Part shown: positions 11,999-24,612 of the stretch, in pieces
Numbering within the stretch: position 1 is the first letter of the stretch
How the letters are laid out: each line of letters opens with the position of its first letter
DNA from: Pelargonium cotyledonis
Taxonomy: Eukaryota > Streptophyta > Magnoliopsida > Geraniales > Geraniaceae
DNA length: 32,963 bases
Direction of reading: 5' to 3'
Assembly (NCBI GenBank): GCA_036897625.1
Contig: JAYMTA010000261.1
Location: forward strand, 1-32,963
The notes under the pieces: generated by a model
What the model was told of the DNA's origin: nothing
Database searches by the model: none
The model's input: only the letters and a program-made list of their open reading frames with translations
Position numbers and translations under genes: made by a program

Positions 11999-14900
11999 CT
12001 GAACATTTGAGTTCTTCTAAAGTTTGCCTCAGAGGAGCCAAGCCTCAAGGTTGGAGAACACTTGCTTATACATTAGTCTATTAAAATTGGAGCTTTTGAG
12101 TGATTTAATTGACTAATGGGTAATAGCTAGAGTCTATCTTTACTGACGGATAGAAAACAAATCCCAATTATCTCATAAGTAGCTAATAAGTTCCTGACCT
12201 TCCTCTTCAACATTAGCCCCTGGTTCTGAATTCAGAAACATTTGTCGTGGACTTCATTAAAAAGAAGAACGAATGTAAGTATCATGATAAGTGTGTATGT
12301 ATATGTGGATGATGGATCTTCCTGATTCTATATCAATTGCAGAAGATGTGAGCTATTGTATCAGTAGATTCAGCACCAGAATGCCATCCTTGTGTGTCTA
12401 AGTGGGGGATTAGTATCTAGCCTGAATTGTAGTTATCCGATACGAAGTTTTGGTCTAAATTTTCATTAGGCTGATAGGAAGTATGAGCAAACCTAAGTTT
12501 CTGGTTAAAAAGAAATAGATCATAAAATTTGTGTGAACCTAGGCTCTATTTGATAACCAGTTCCAAAGATTTGGATCAATTTACTACTACCAGTTTTTTT
12601 AGATTCACAGCCATGAATGCTTAAAAATGAACAGTGGTCCTACCTGGCTGCTAATTCTTCAATTTTTTTTTCCAGGTTACGCATTGCTTTGCTTCCTATA
12701 CTATTGCACCTTCACCAGTCCCACCTTGATTTTCTCATCAGCTTTTTCGGGCCAAAAAGCTTGCCAGCTGACCAGTGCCCAGGTCATCATCAGGACTCAT
12801 GTGGTTCAGTATTGTCAGCAACAAAAAATACCATTGCAGAGGAAGCTTTGCTTCCTTATTTTCAGGCTAGTGATGATGAATTTGTTTTGTGTATCAATTT
12901 TTCTCTTAGTTCTTCCTGCATCTTTATCACTTGTGTTTCTTCAGTTTACCTGCATTTTCATCAACCTTTTTTCCTAACTCTTCCTGCATCTTAATCAGCT
13001 TTCAAGTTGCATTTAGAGTTGTTCATGCATATCTTTATATGTGTGTATATTTTGACCTGCTTTTTGACTTCATTTAGAGTTGTTTGTCTTTCCCTTCCTT
13101 CTCCCCTGCATATTTGATTGTGAAACTATGGTTTTATGATGGATGCATGGTTCTACTTTAACATTTAAGGTGCAATTGTTACATTTGTTCGTGAATAATT
13201 TTTCGTATTAATTTGTTCCTTGATTCCTTCATCTTTTTCTTTTGGGTTTAGTCAGATGTATTTACTGTTATAAACTCAATTTTGTTTCAGAAGTTTGATA
13301 TATGGCCTGTTCTTGTTCGGGTGGACTACAGTCCCCATCATGTTGATCTAGTAGCACTAGGAGGCGGGAAATATGTAGAACTTGTTAATCTTGTTCCTTG
13401 GAAGGTAAATACTCTATTCATTTAACCTTGTTAGACTTTTGGTCTTTATCAATCAACTTAAAATTATTTGTGCATGCAAGCTCAGTTTACCTCATAAAAT
13501 GGGATTCTTTTTTTATAGTTTTAATTTGTTACGTTGTGGCTGGCTCTGATACTTTCTTTGGGTGGTAAAAAGCTCAGAGTCATATATACATTTCTAAGAT
13601 GGAGCTAGTTTCAACTTTCAATAGTGTCATATGAAAAATTTGGGTTTTCCATGTTAAATACAAAATGATCTACCTGCAATGCTTTTACTTTAGTATGAAT
13701 GAGAAGTGATCTAGTGTGATAAGCATACTGCATACATAATGGTGCATTCCAAACTTTTGTTAACAAAGCTTGCATGAATGCCAAGGATTTTGGAGTGAAG
13801 TGCCAAGTTTACTTGATATACAGGCATTAGATTTGGTCATTCCCAAAGTTATTTAGTAGAAAATAATTAGCTATTGATCAACTTCATGATAACATAATAT
13901 GCATATATATGAGGAAAATGAGGTTCTCTTAACAAAATTAAATTGGCATTTAATGGGAATATATAACCAGTAGAGAATTGCAAAACATTCTCAGGTAATT
14001 CTATAATTATAAATTCCTCATCATCTTACTGTGTCCCTTCTGTTATAAATAGCTACCCTTGCATATTCTATTTGTTCTCTTTGAAAATATATCATTGGAT
14101 TGGTCCACTAGACTATTTTGGTTTCTTTGACCGTCTTGGGTACGAAGAGATGCTTTTGCTTAGATGGCGAAATTAGTGTTTGGATACATTTAACTAACTT
14201 TTGATACAGGGAGTGGAGCTACAGCTCAAACATGTTCACGCTGTTGGAATCTATGGTTGGAGCAGTGTATGTGAGACAATCATAGGGGAGTGGTTGGAAG
14301 ATATTTCGCAAAATCAGGTTATCTATTCATTTACTGTATGTTTGGTGAATGGTAATATTCTGTTGGTTGTCTTGTAAGGTAGTGAGTATTTATTTTAATG
14401 TATTTGTAGATTCATAAAGTTTTGAAAGGCCTTCCTACTATACGTTCATTGGTTGCTGTTGGTGCTGGTGCTGCAAAGCTGGTTAGTTTGCCGGTTGAGA
14501 GTTATCGAAAGGATGGCAGATTGCTAAAGGGAATGCAAAGAGGTAAACTGTAATTCGTAAGCTATTTCCTTCGTCATAGTGGACTTCATACAAACATGAC
14601 CGTAAAGGACAATGAAAATTAGAAATTTCAGCAATAAAGATTTTGATGGATTTTACTCATAATTTCTTTAGCATATTTAAGGGTTACCATTCAGATTTCA
14701 CCTACTTCTAGGACTAGTTTTTATTGGTTTGTTTTCTGGATAGTTGAACAAGTTGTATCAGTAGCTGTACTTTTATTTGAAGAAGGGTGTCCCATTATAG
14801 TATCTGTTTAAGGTGTCCTTTTTTGCCCTTTTCACTTTTCTTATTGCACCTTTAGATGTCTAATGACGTCAGAGCGACTTTATATTTAGGTACAATTGCA

Positions 14901-15593
14901 TTTCTTAGAAGTATTTCACTTGAAGCTATTGGGCTTGGGGTACATCTGGCAGCTGGGGCTCATGACATTTTACTCCAGGCAGAATACATTCTTGCTACAG
15001 TTCCACCTTCTGTACCATCAGCGCTTCAGGCCAGAACTAAGGCAAACATAAGATCTAACCAACCCAAAGACGCCCAACAAGGCCTTCAACAGGTGAATAT
15101 AAAATTCTGTCTTAGGTTATTAATACATGTTCATATTTTATTTTTCTTTCTGTCCTCCCTAGGCACTGATTCATGGAAAGAAGTATTCCTATGGCGCTCC
15201 TTCCAATACTAATAAAAAATAATTTGACAGGCATATGAAAGTCTTAGTGATGGGCTGGGTAAAACTGCTTCAGCTTTAGTTCGAACTCCCTTGAAGAGAT
15301 ATCAGCGTGGAGCCAGTGTCGGATCTGCCTTGGCAACGGCTGTTCGAGCAGTTCCGGCAGCTGCTATTGCTCCTGCATCTGCTTGTATGAGTGCTGCACA
15401 TTATGCTCTTCTTGGGTTCAGAAATAGGTCAGTTCTAGTATTTAAAATTTTCTCACTTGATCTTACATTATTTGCTCCCAGCATATCTGAATGTATCTGT
15501 GAAACAATTTGTTAATACTCTTGCAGCCTTGATCCTGACCGTAAGAAAGAGTCCATGGAGAAATATTTGGGTCCTTCTCAGCCTCAGGAATAG
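4856..15593 (+). CDS. ATG2: Autophagy-related protein 2 (ATG2), complete, 13 exons
   Basis: Exons: 4856-5059, 5564-6660, 7206-7354, 8343-8518, 8625-11762, 11845-11957, 12676-12865, 13291-13404, 14210-14317, 14410-14542, 14890-15092, 15231-15427 and 15527-15593. All phases agree and give 1,962 aa, normal for plant ATG2. The protein is known as a rod-shaped lipid-transfer protein that works with ATG9 and ATG18 at the ER-phagophore contact to expand the autophagosome membrane. The N-terminus ([17 protein letters not shown]) begins the Chorein_N lipid-transfer domain (about 1-110). The CAD region is marked by WRMYAGSDW near residue 1514, inside the 3.1-kb exon 5. The C-terminal ATG domain (about 1808-1962) has [20 protein letters not shown] and ends [10 protein letters not shown]. 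The ATG at 4856 was chosen because the family starts MFPWN and no in-frame ATG precedes it. Exon 7 seems to end at a GC donor (12866). Introns carry a SINE and a GT/T tract. Confidence 0.96.
7653..7677. repeat. Perfect 12-bp-arm palindrome in ATG2 intron 3
   Basis: TTATTCTTTTAT and its exact reverse complement are separated by a single A. It lies in a very AT-rich intron, where such palindromes arise by chance fairly often; no function is proposed. Confidence 0.7.
7854..7971 (-). mobile_element. Short tRNA-type SINE insertion with target-site duplications
   Basis: An 80-bp body (7873-7952) is flanked by direct repeats of 19 bp, AACTACATCCCTTTTAGTT at 7854-7872 and AACTACATCCCTCTTAGTT at 7953-7971, which differ at one base. 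Read on the minus strand, the body begins TTAAGGCACTTGC, has a GTTCGAGAC box-B-like core after GGTCTCAC, and ends in an A tract (21 T on the plus strand, 7877-7897). This matches a retroposed SINE with a tRNA-like RNA polymerase III promoter. It is shorter than typical plant SINEs, so it may be truncated or a tRNA-head-only retroposon. It sits in ATG2 intron 3 (7355-8342) in antisense orientation. Confidence 0.78.
11966..11998. repeat. (GT)n plus poly-T tract in ATG2 intron 6
   Basis: About eight GT units run directly into about 17 T, starting roughly ten bases after the exon 6 donor. Length variation is likely. The rest of this intron (to 12675) shows nothing recognisable. Confidence 0.9.
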
Positions 15594-16986
15594 ATCAAAT
15601 GACACGATTTTTAGCAAGTATTGTATCTCCTACCCATTTAGGTCTAAAATTCTCCTGTGCTTGTACATTGCCTTGTACTAATTTATAAACTACATTATTC
15701 GATTCATGCAGAGGATCAAACTCATGTTCTCCCCACCAGAAGACGCCACTGACGAGCACTTGCGATTTGACGTGAATGCACGTGTATAATGTGAGTCAAG
15801 CTTCTTATACATGCCAGAAGTTATTGTCAAATATATTTTTATATGGTAGGGAATCATGGTTTAGGAGGGTTTCATATAGTACTAAGTGAATGGGTAATGG
15901 TTTACTTGTAGTTGCTCATAAAAACATTTGTTTTACTATTATATAGTTTGTTAATGGGTAATGGTTTACTCGTAGTTGCTCATAAAAACATTTGTTTTAC
16001 TATTATATAGTTTGTTAGTGGGTAATGGTTTACTCATAGTTGCTCATAAAAACATTTGTTTTACTATTATATAGTTTGTTAGTGGGTAATTTTAGAGATT
16101 AGAGTCTTAATATTAGAAACTGATAGCTCAATCTACTTGTTGGTTGATTGCAGATGTACAGTAGCCAAACATGAAACTGATTCTTTTCCGTCAAAGTCGA
16201 AATGAGACAAGACGGTAATTTTGTGTAGTGTTTAAATATGCAATGGCGGTCACAGTTTGTATGAAGTGTAAATATCCAGTAGTGCTTAGAGTTCTCGAGG
16301 ATATAATAGATGAGCTTTGTAATTCTGCGAGTTGTACATAATCACGGTTGTGCTTCAATTTGTATCGTTTTAGCAATTTCCAGATAATAGGAACACTCTA
16401 TTGATGAATGCAGTAACTGGTCATTGCTGTGGCTTTATGGTTCAACCTATGTTCTCTTGAAATTTGATGAAGCTGTTTTGGTAAAGTTGAAACATGAACA
16501 CACCTATTCGCTTCTCTTCTGCAACTAATGATATCCACCCAAGAACCCATCAGTTTTAAAATAATCTCCTTTCTTGGACAACAAAAAAATAAAAAAAACC
16601 AGCAGTTCAAATGTCTCTAATTTTTATGATACTGTCAACTCATCATTGCTCAATTGTAATCTTAATCAATAATGTGAAAAAAGACCTGGACATGTTGAGT
16701 CAAGCGATTGATGCAATTTAAATTTTATTTGAGGTCTTTGATTCAAGTATTTTTGCTAACGTTATGAAGTGAGATTTATGATTTTAAAAAGACAGTTAAC
16801 AACTAACAGGTGACTCCCCTCTGGAGATGAGAAATATAAGCCTGCATGTTCTATTGCTTATAAAAAAATACGTGGAAAACTATCGGATCAAATGATAAGA
16901 ACATAGGTGTCTGTGTAGATGAAAGATAATCAATTATATATGGGCAGACACAAAACTATGAAAGGATGGTATCATATCATATAAAA
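15594..16986. other. Convergent 3' regions of ATG2 and RAD54
   Basis: The ATG2 stop (15591-15593) and the RAD54 stop (16987-16989, other strand) face each other across 1.39 kb. The ATG2 side has two stretches that look like 3'-UTR introns: 15618-15711 (GTATTG to ATGCAG) and 15791-16153 (GTGAGT to TTGCAG). The second encloses a 64-bp tandem array. The remainder (about 16400-16986) is AT-rich and shows no coding potential. The actual polyadenylation sites cannot be fixed from sequence alone. Confidence 0.5.
15889..16090. repeat. 64-bp tandem repeat, three copies plus a partial fourth
   Basis: Copies begin (A)RTGGGTAATGGTTTACT at 15889, 15953 and 16017, with the first ten bases of a fourth at 16081. 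The period is exactly 64 bp and divergence is only a few bases, so the expansion looks recent. The copies abut with no variable spacers. The array lies inside the second putative ATG2 3'-UTR intron. Confidence 0.95.
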
Positions 16987-19900
16987 TCACCTAAAATCAT
17001 CATCATTATCACAATCTACAGAATTAGGATACAATCTTTTTAAGGGTAATCGATTTTGAAGACAGACAGCAGATTTAGATTTAGATGGTAAATGCAGTCC
17101 AGCTTTTGAAGTTCTTGCTCCTTTAGTGGTTTGTGGAATACAATTTCTGTCAAAAGAAAGAGATGATTTTGGTTTCTGATACTTTGACAACAACTTTTGC
17201 TTCAGATTGGAGTTGCTGTTGTTCTCAGTTACTGCCAGTCTCTGTGTTTTTGGGCTTACAGATTCAACTGGTATAAGCTTCCCATCTACTTGGTTTGTAA
17301 AAACAAACGAGACCTGAAAACAACGTGAAAAATGCTACAATTCAGACTCGAGCTCTACATCTCAAATCAAGGTAAACTAATGTGGAATACAAAGTCTCGT
17401 GTTTTGTTATGCATCGCAGAGTCTACAAGCAAATTGGAATTCGGAAACAGTTATCATTCAGCACAACAGATTCACACAAATAGAGTGAAAATGAAAATGG
17501 AAGAGTTTTAGCTTTCACATGAAGAAAAGAAGTTTGGAGTTGTGAAATTTGTTTGTACTGTCCTCAACTTGGATAAGTAATACGCAACGTGATCAAAGTT
17601 TAACTGCAAGTTTCTCTTCTATTTTCTCATGAATCTGAACCAGTTACTGAAGCATACTTAAGTTTTACCGTGTCTTGTTCACATTTTTATAGATAATGTT
17701 ACTATCATCAGGATTTAGAAACCTATTGAGCGCATATGTTTCAAGGAGATCAGTTCAAACTATATAAGAAGCTTATATTATTGGCATACCTCGTCACCAG
17801 CTGAAGCTTGGAAAATAGCATCAGGTACAGATGTCGGGAAAAAATGATGCCCCCAACTACACAAATCTTCCTCCAGAGGAGTCCCTACCTGAATCAAATA
17901 TGTACATCAGATCAGACACCTGATTGAAAAAATCAGAAGCTCAAATATCCATATAATGATATAACCAAGGCCAACCTGTTTTTCTGAGTTCTTTAAATTA
18001 TGTAAGCACTCAGTCATCTCTGCAAATCCACCTATATCAGAGGTTTTCTGATCAGCTGGGCAGCTTCTGTCTGTCAGATTATCTCCCTCTTCATCAACAG
18101 TTTCAGGCCCGTCATCACAATTTTGGCAACGAAGGCAGTTCATGTTCTCATGAATTTCAGACCTATTGCACAATTTGAAACAAACATTTGTGCAAAAACT
18201 AATTGCAGTTACCACATCATGAACTTTAAAATGTTGTGGCTAAAGAACAGCGTTAAAAATTGTAAATAGAGCATGATAAGAATAGAGGAATAGCTATCAA
18301 GCAAAACTGAATAGAATGTACCAACACATATAATTGCTATGTCCTCAGGCACAATAGTTTCTTATTGATTTCAGAATCTGAGATTTACAATTTCAAGAGA
18401 GATACTGAGAAAAAAAGCATGGGTTTCCCTAATGGATTAAGAAGGATTTTTCATGGATTGAAGTTTTCTAATCAACACCACAAGCCTTGCAAATACATCT
18501 AAACCAACATCTGCTGAAGAAAAACTATTTGTCTGATTGATAAATGTCGCATAATAAAAACCATAATAAATACACCACAGGCATAATATCGACAAGTATA
18601 GCCCTAATTAATGATTAGATACTATACTTCAAAAGAAAAGTCTAAATCATATAGTGTCAATGTTGCATATTATGAATACGAAAAGCTTATGAAATGTGTA
18701 TTCCGGGTTCTTCCATGTGAAATACTATGAAGACACAATTCCAGAACCTTTAAACTTTTCCATTTGGCCAAATTTCTCTTTAAACCATGAAGCAAATACA
18801 TAGAGATGCATAAAATAAATCAAGGACTTTAGAAACAAAATACCTGACGTGTTCATGATATGAGAATAGATCACGCAAGTCTTCAGTAGAAAGCAAGTTC
18901 CCCTGTATCAGAATTATTAGTATTAAATTTCAAGCAAACACCATAAACAAGTATGAAATGCCACATAATAACAACCTGTGCTGTAATGCTATCAGGTTGC
19001 TCCTGCTGGATAACTTTTTGAAGCCCTTCTTTTGACATCTGTCGCTGGTATACCTACACAAATACCAGATTACTTTATCATACAAATGAGACAAGGCAAT
19101 GATAGTCATTATGGTAACTCAAATATTGCCACATCAAAACCTTTTCTTCAATTGTTCCGGTACTCAGAAATCTATAAATGTATACTCTCTTCTTTTGCCC
19201 ATCCCTCCAGACTCTGGCAGCAGCCTATTTTAGGCAAGACAAAAGGTGGATATTATTGCAAAAATGTCCTAGAATAACAGTATGCGTATTCTCTTCCTCA
19301 CATTCAAAATACATAAGGAGCTTGAAAATTTACTTGTTTATCATTTGCAGGATTCCAATCAGGATCAAACAAGATCAGTCGATTTCCACCAATCAAATTA
19401 AGGCCACAGCCTCCAGCCTTGCTGCTTAAGAGGAAAACAAACTCATCCTGGAAGATGTTCAATGGAGCTTTTTAATCATTAAATAAGCCCAAATGGTGTC
19501 CAGTATATATACAAATGAAAAACAAAGCTGCATACCTTTGATGGGTCATTAAATTGGTTGACTAGCTTTTGTCTTTTACTGATTGATGTAGTTCCATCAA
19601 GTTTCAAGAATGGATATCTTCTTTCACGACATAATTGAGCAAAGAGGTCTAACGTCTGAAGCATAAGTTACTTCATGTTACCAAAAGAAATAGAAATAAA
19701 ACTATTGTGCCCCTATCATTCATGGGAAATATTATTGTTTCCAGTAATGTTTAACAGTATAAGCTGCAATCAAAAGCAAAGAATACAATGGGTCTATGCC
19801 TCTATGTTCTTAACACTTAATTACTAGTATCATGAATAATGAGCTAAATAAAGATTGTTGACTCACTAAAGCAACATACATTGACAATAGAAGCAAATGG

Positions 19901-22900
19901 ATTTCCTATATATTATCGATGAAAACTTTATTGTAAGTATTATGTACCAACACAACGAGAGGGTAGGTTAGATTCATATTGCACTCCAAGCTACTAGAAC
20001 TAGGAAAGGATCTTACAAAAATTACCTGAGTATAATTTGAGACAAGGACAATTCGGTCATCAGTTCTCTGGCGTAGATGTGCCAGTAACCGGGCTAAGAC
20101 ATGCATTTTCCCTGACAGCTCAACCCAAGCTCCATCACCACCACTCCACGATCCAGATCTAACAAAGACAATGAATTAGAATTCCTGATCTCGTTTGTTG
20201 AATATAATATGCTAGAGCACTACTCAACAAAAACTGCTTACCTTCCAGAGAACATCTCAGGAGGGAAAAAACGAATGCAGTCCTCGAACCCTGAAGTTCC
20301 CGGACTGCCACTTTTAATAGTATCGTAAATAAGCTGCACCATGTGATATCTTTCTTAAAACCAAAAACTAATTCCAAAAATAAACATGTCATAAATGAAA
20401 TAGGAAATAATAAAAAAAAAGTAAGTAATTAGACACTGAAATAAACATTAGCCCATAAATGCACATTAACTTGCCTCTAGTTACACCAATAACAACCAAA
20501 AATCGCAATGAAATGTTAGTATGAAGTTAAGCAGATGAAAAAATAGCCTGTCTTGAGTATTTAAAAGAAGTTCTGTTCCAAATAAGCCAGTAAGATGCTA
20601 AGGGCAGAACTGAATGTGGTGTACCTTTGGATGATTGCATAACTTTTTAAGAGCTGTAATATAAGCTAAAATCTTTGACTGCTTTATATCTTCAGTAATC
20701 ACTCGTTTTACCTGTGTTTGAGGCAAATAATTAGCAATGTTCCCAGTTGGACATATCAATAAATATTGTACACACGTGTCAGAAAAAAAATAGGGTGGTA
20801 TATAAGAAAAGGAGAATACATTTTTCGATTGTATAAAATGGTTATATAACTCTTTCTGAAGAGGAGTCAACTTGCAACAAACAACTTCAACTATCTGCAA
20901 CAGAAGTACGATTCACAATTCAGCGGCTTTAAATACAGAAATTGCTAAAATCAAGTAATGCAACTATCAAGTTTAGCATTAAGTATTGGATAACTAAAGC
21001 TAATGAGGTGGTCTAGTTAATGTCTATAGCACACATTGCAATTAATGCTAGAGTAACATATAACTCTAAATCTCATAAGAGAGCTAGAAGATATTGTGCA
21101 TATAATTTTACAAGTACACCCTATACATTCTATAAAATATAAGCAATCAGTTCAATAACAAATATGGTAAAATAATACAATATTATATGCCAAACAACTA
21201 GCAGTCTACAACAATTGATCACGGTATGTATACTAAGTTAGATGATGTACCTTTGGTGGCAAGTGATTAGATAGTAATGCATTAGTCCTCCTCAATATAA
21301 ACTGTAGAAGGCATATTTATGTCAGCTGTGGAAAAAATCTAAGCAGAAGGTAACTATTTGCAGTAGCCAGTAGCAATCCATTAGTTCCAAGAAAATATAG
21401 ATAGTGAATGAGTTGTGAAAATGTTAATATTGATCTCAAACAGCCCTCAGGAGGGTTGAATGGATGTCATTTAGAAACTTTTACCTGATTTACTTTAGCA
21501 CTCAGTTCTGTAGAACGCTCGGTACTTAGCCTCTTCTCTTCTTCAGTGGCAGTGGGTTCTCTTCCACTGATGATTGGCCCCTTCATAATTCATATATACC
21601 AAATTTTAATATCAGATGAGCACAGTCCAATGAGAGTTAGAAAGACGAGGAAAAAGACAACTTAGAACACTTCATCAAATTAAGCTATTAGGTACATGGG
21701 CCAATTACTAGTATATGAACCGGTCTCAAATTCCAATGCCGATATATTGCCACTCCCCCTCACATACAAGCCAAACAACATGGACTCTGCACATGGAGCA
21801 AAAATAAACGAAAGGCAACGCAAACATGACACAGGCACTAGACCAAAAGTCTAAGTTATTGGGTGGAGGAACCCAACTAGTATATGAGTGGTCCTCAAAT
21901 TCCACACATAACCAATGTGAGATGCATTAGCAATGAACAGTTGGAAGAAAACATATAAATATTTGTCATCCATCACTTTCATTTATAACACCCTTGCCAA
22001 AAAGAACCTTAAACGGAACTAATTTAATCCGTTGCGTACATGGGTATGTCATTTTATCCTCTACAGATTAACTTCGTCCATAGCTCCAGAAACCAGGGAA
22101 GACCACCAACTAAAAGAAGTATTCCTCCCATTAAACACACGACAATCATTTCAATTGTCTGACTTTCATATTTAGCGGCCATTAACAGTTTTTAACATGT
22201 AAAACATTCAGCTCACCTCATAATAACGGCGGAAATATGCAGCATCACCCAAGATTCCTGGATTAGTGAAGTTCACCATGGCAAAAAACTCTTCTAAATC
22301 ATTCTGCATAAATACAAAGGGATTCAAGGATTGTGGTTTGTGGGACAAAATTTCCATGTCATAGGAAACCAAATCATGCATAAATGTCACTTACCTGCAT
22401 TGGAGTTCCAGACAACAATATACGCCGCTTGCATGAGAGAGAGGCCAAAGCCTAAAACAGAGGAAATGTTTATGAATAATCCCAGGAAAAAAAAAAAAAA
22501 AAAACAGAAGAATACATAAAAACAAATTCCTAATAAGAACTTTACATCTAAAAAGCATACCCGATTCGTTAGTGTCTGGTCATTTTTCAGTCTGTGAGCC
22601 TCATCACAGATTAGAAGCTCACATGATTCACTTCGGCTAAATTTCGATGAATGCATCCGAAATGTCTCATAGGAAACAATGAGTACCTGAGCAAGTAAAG
22701 ATTGGATTAGTGTATTTCCCAGGAAAGAACCCATAATGGTTCAGTGAATATACCTGTACAGAGCTGCCAGGCCTTGTGAAACTGTCAATTCCAGAGACAA
22801 CATCATCTCGAGTACTTTCACAGAGAGCAATAAGCCGAACTCTATCCCCAACCCACTTCTTGATTTCAGCCTCCCAATTACTCACTAGACTGGTTGGAGT

Positions 22901-24612
22901 AACAACAATGGCTTTTTTAACCATTGGTTTCCCATCAAACCCTTGACGAAGAAGAGTATACAGTAATGTGATTGACTGCAATGTCTTCCCAAGACTGTAA
23001 ATTTAGAGAAGAAAAACCATAAAGGAATAGCCCAAAAGAAAACCAAAGCTGTAGCTTAGCTAAGAGAGATTTTTACCCCATATCATCAGCCAGAATGCAT
23101 CCAAATATATTAGCTGTGCTACATAGCCCTGAAACACATTCAAACATAAACTGAACCCCTTCTCTGCAATTAAATTGAAGTACACGTCTTAGGTTTATCG
23201 ATAGAAACTATTTTTGTATACAGGGAGAAAATACAGAAGATAGAGCTTAAAAATGGGTACAAAATATGAATGATGATCAATAGAACTTAGATAAGTATTA
23301 AAGTAAGGTAAGAAACATGTTGAGATTACGAAAGAGGAGATTCGTCAAGAATCACTGACCAGCAAACTGAATAATTGTAAGATATGCCACCTAAAATAAA
23401 AAGGGTAACCAAATCCTTTTGTGCTTTTCCCCATACTACTAACTAATTCAGGTTTGCAATAACAGTGGAACCCTGCATCCATTCCAACCCAATGGATGCC
23501 TCTACCAAAACTTCTTAATGGCTTTTGCATTCAGGAATCATGATTTGAGGAAAGAGAAGGGTAACTATAAATGGCTGAACAGTTTGATACGAATCAATAT
23601 ATCTATCTACAAAAATTTAAGATATAAATAACAAATTTTATACCACTAACAGTACCTTTGATGAGGACGAAGGAAGCGAACGAGCAATGGGTCCACTGAT
23701 ATTTGGACTGAATTGCTGAACTCCTCAGATTCTTCAGGTTGCCAAAGAACCAAAGGTTCGACCCCAGGTGGCAGAGTCAACTTCTCCTCTTCCTCCACAT
23801 GTTTTGCAACAGTACTGGAAACATTGAATCGATCAGTTACCGCAACTACTACCGGTTTTGATGAGCCCCATGGAACAAATCGCTTACGAGCCCAAAGGCG
23901 GCGAACGAGCTTTTCATTTTGATCATCATAGCCATCAGAGGAAGGAGGTTTAAAGGGTTTCCTACAGACTGCTGCCCCTTGTGTCACTGAAAGAACTCGC
24001 GGAAGCAGGGACTGTCTTTTCACCACAAGGTTGCCTCTGAAAAACAACGATAATTAATATCAATTTTACAAAAAACATAAAAAATTCCTGGATAGATAAC
24101 ATGAATCGAAACCTTAGATCAAGCATTACGAATTTTTAAAATCAGAAATCTGCTAAGACAGTCTATTAACAAGATGATTGCATAAATGTGAATTAACGCC
24201 AAAATTGAAACCAAACAGTTTCCTAATCGAAATTCAAATTCACCTAAAAATCCATTTTGGCTTCCGACAAAGAATTTGAAATGACAAATCTCAGTCGAAA
24301 CAAGTATTCATAAAGTGCAAATACCGAACCCTAGACTGCAACAAAAATGTCTTCCTCAATACGCATAGACCTAAATTGACGAATTGAAAGATTGATGACC
24401 TATTTGCTTGAAGAATTCAAAACCTACCTCAAGAGAGCGTCAACATTCTTCGATTTCCTATCTTGATCGGACGGAGGAGAATCTTCTGCCGATTGTTCAC
24501 CGTCATCACCGCAGTCATTTTCGTTGTCTGGTTCGCTGTCGGCGGAGTAGTCATCGCCGGAGTCGCTCGGATCGGAAGCTGAGAGCACTTCATCGGCGTC
24601 GGCGTCTTCCAT
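16987..24612 (-). CDS. RAD54: DNA repair and recombination protein RAD54, complete, 21 exons
   Basis: Exons on the minus strand: 24612-24428, 24036-23656, 23163-23077, 22994-22754, 22686-22561, 22451-22395, 22303-22217, 21580-21485, 21301-21251, 20894-20820, 20711-20625, 20333-20242, 20158-20026, 19655-19536, 19447-19334, 19224-19141, 19053-18976, 18902-18844, 18162-17976, 17888-17790 and 17313-16987. All phases agree and give 921 aa, close to plant RAD54. The family is a nuclear ATP-driven DNA translocase that helps RAD51 in strand exchange. The N-terminus is acidic (about 1-50). Motor motifs: Walker A DDMGLGKT (215-222, K221), DEAHRLKN (from 326), SGTPMQ (354-359), [11 protein letters not shown] (614-624), [11 protein letters not shown] (634-644) and RVWRDGQKK (from 648). 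The tail from about 718 is family-variable and has a CLRCQNC cysteine group (727-733). The ATG at 24612 is the first long in-frame start; a three-codon upstream ORF lies at 24665-24654. It could in principle be another SNF2 member, but [20 protein letters not shown] and the overall length fit RAD54. Confidence 0.95.
21666..21935. repeat. Repeat-like intron segment with an internal direct duplication
   Basis: Within RAD54 intron 7 (21581-22216), ACTAGTATATGA followed by GGTC and TCAAATTCCA appears at 21707 and again, with small differences, at 21876, 169 bp apart. The segment between has a composition unlike the flanking intron and includes a CACTCCCCCTCACATAC stretch of the kind I associate with dispersed plant repeats. 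No terminal repeats or target-site duplication could be fixed, so the type is unknown. Confidence 0.5.

Noticed and set aside
15889-16090. CRISPR-like array
   Set aside because: The 64-bp units abut directly with no variable spacers, and the genome is that of a plant.
16987-24612. A functional link between neighbouring ATG2 and RAD54
   Set aside because: They are convergent, unrelated housekeeping genes; adjacency in a plant genome is not evidence of joint function.
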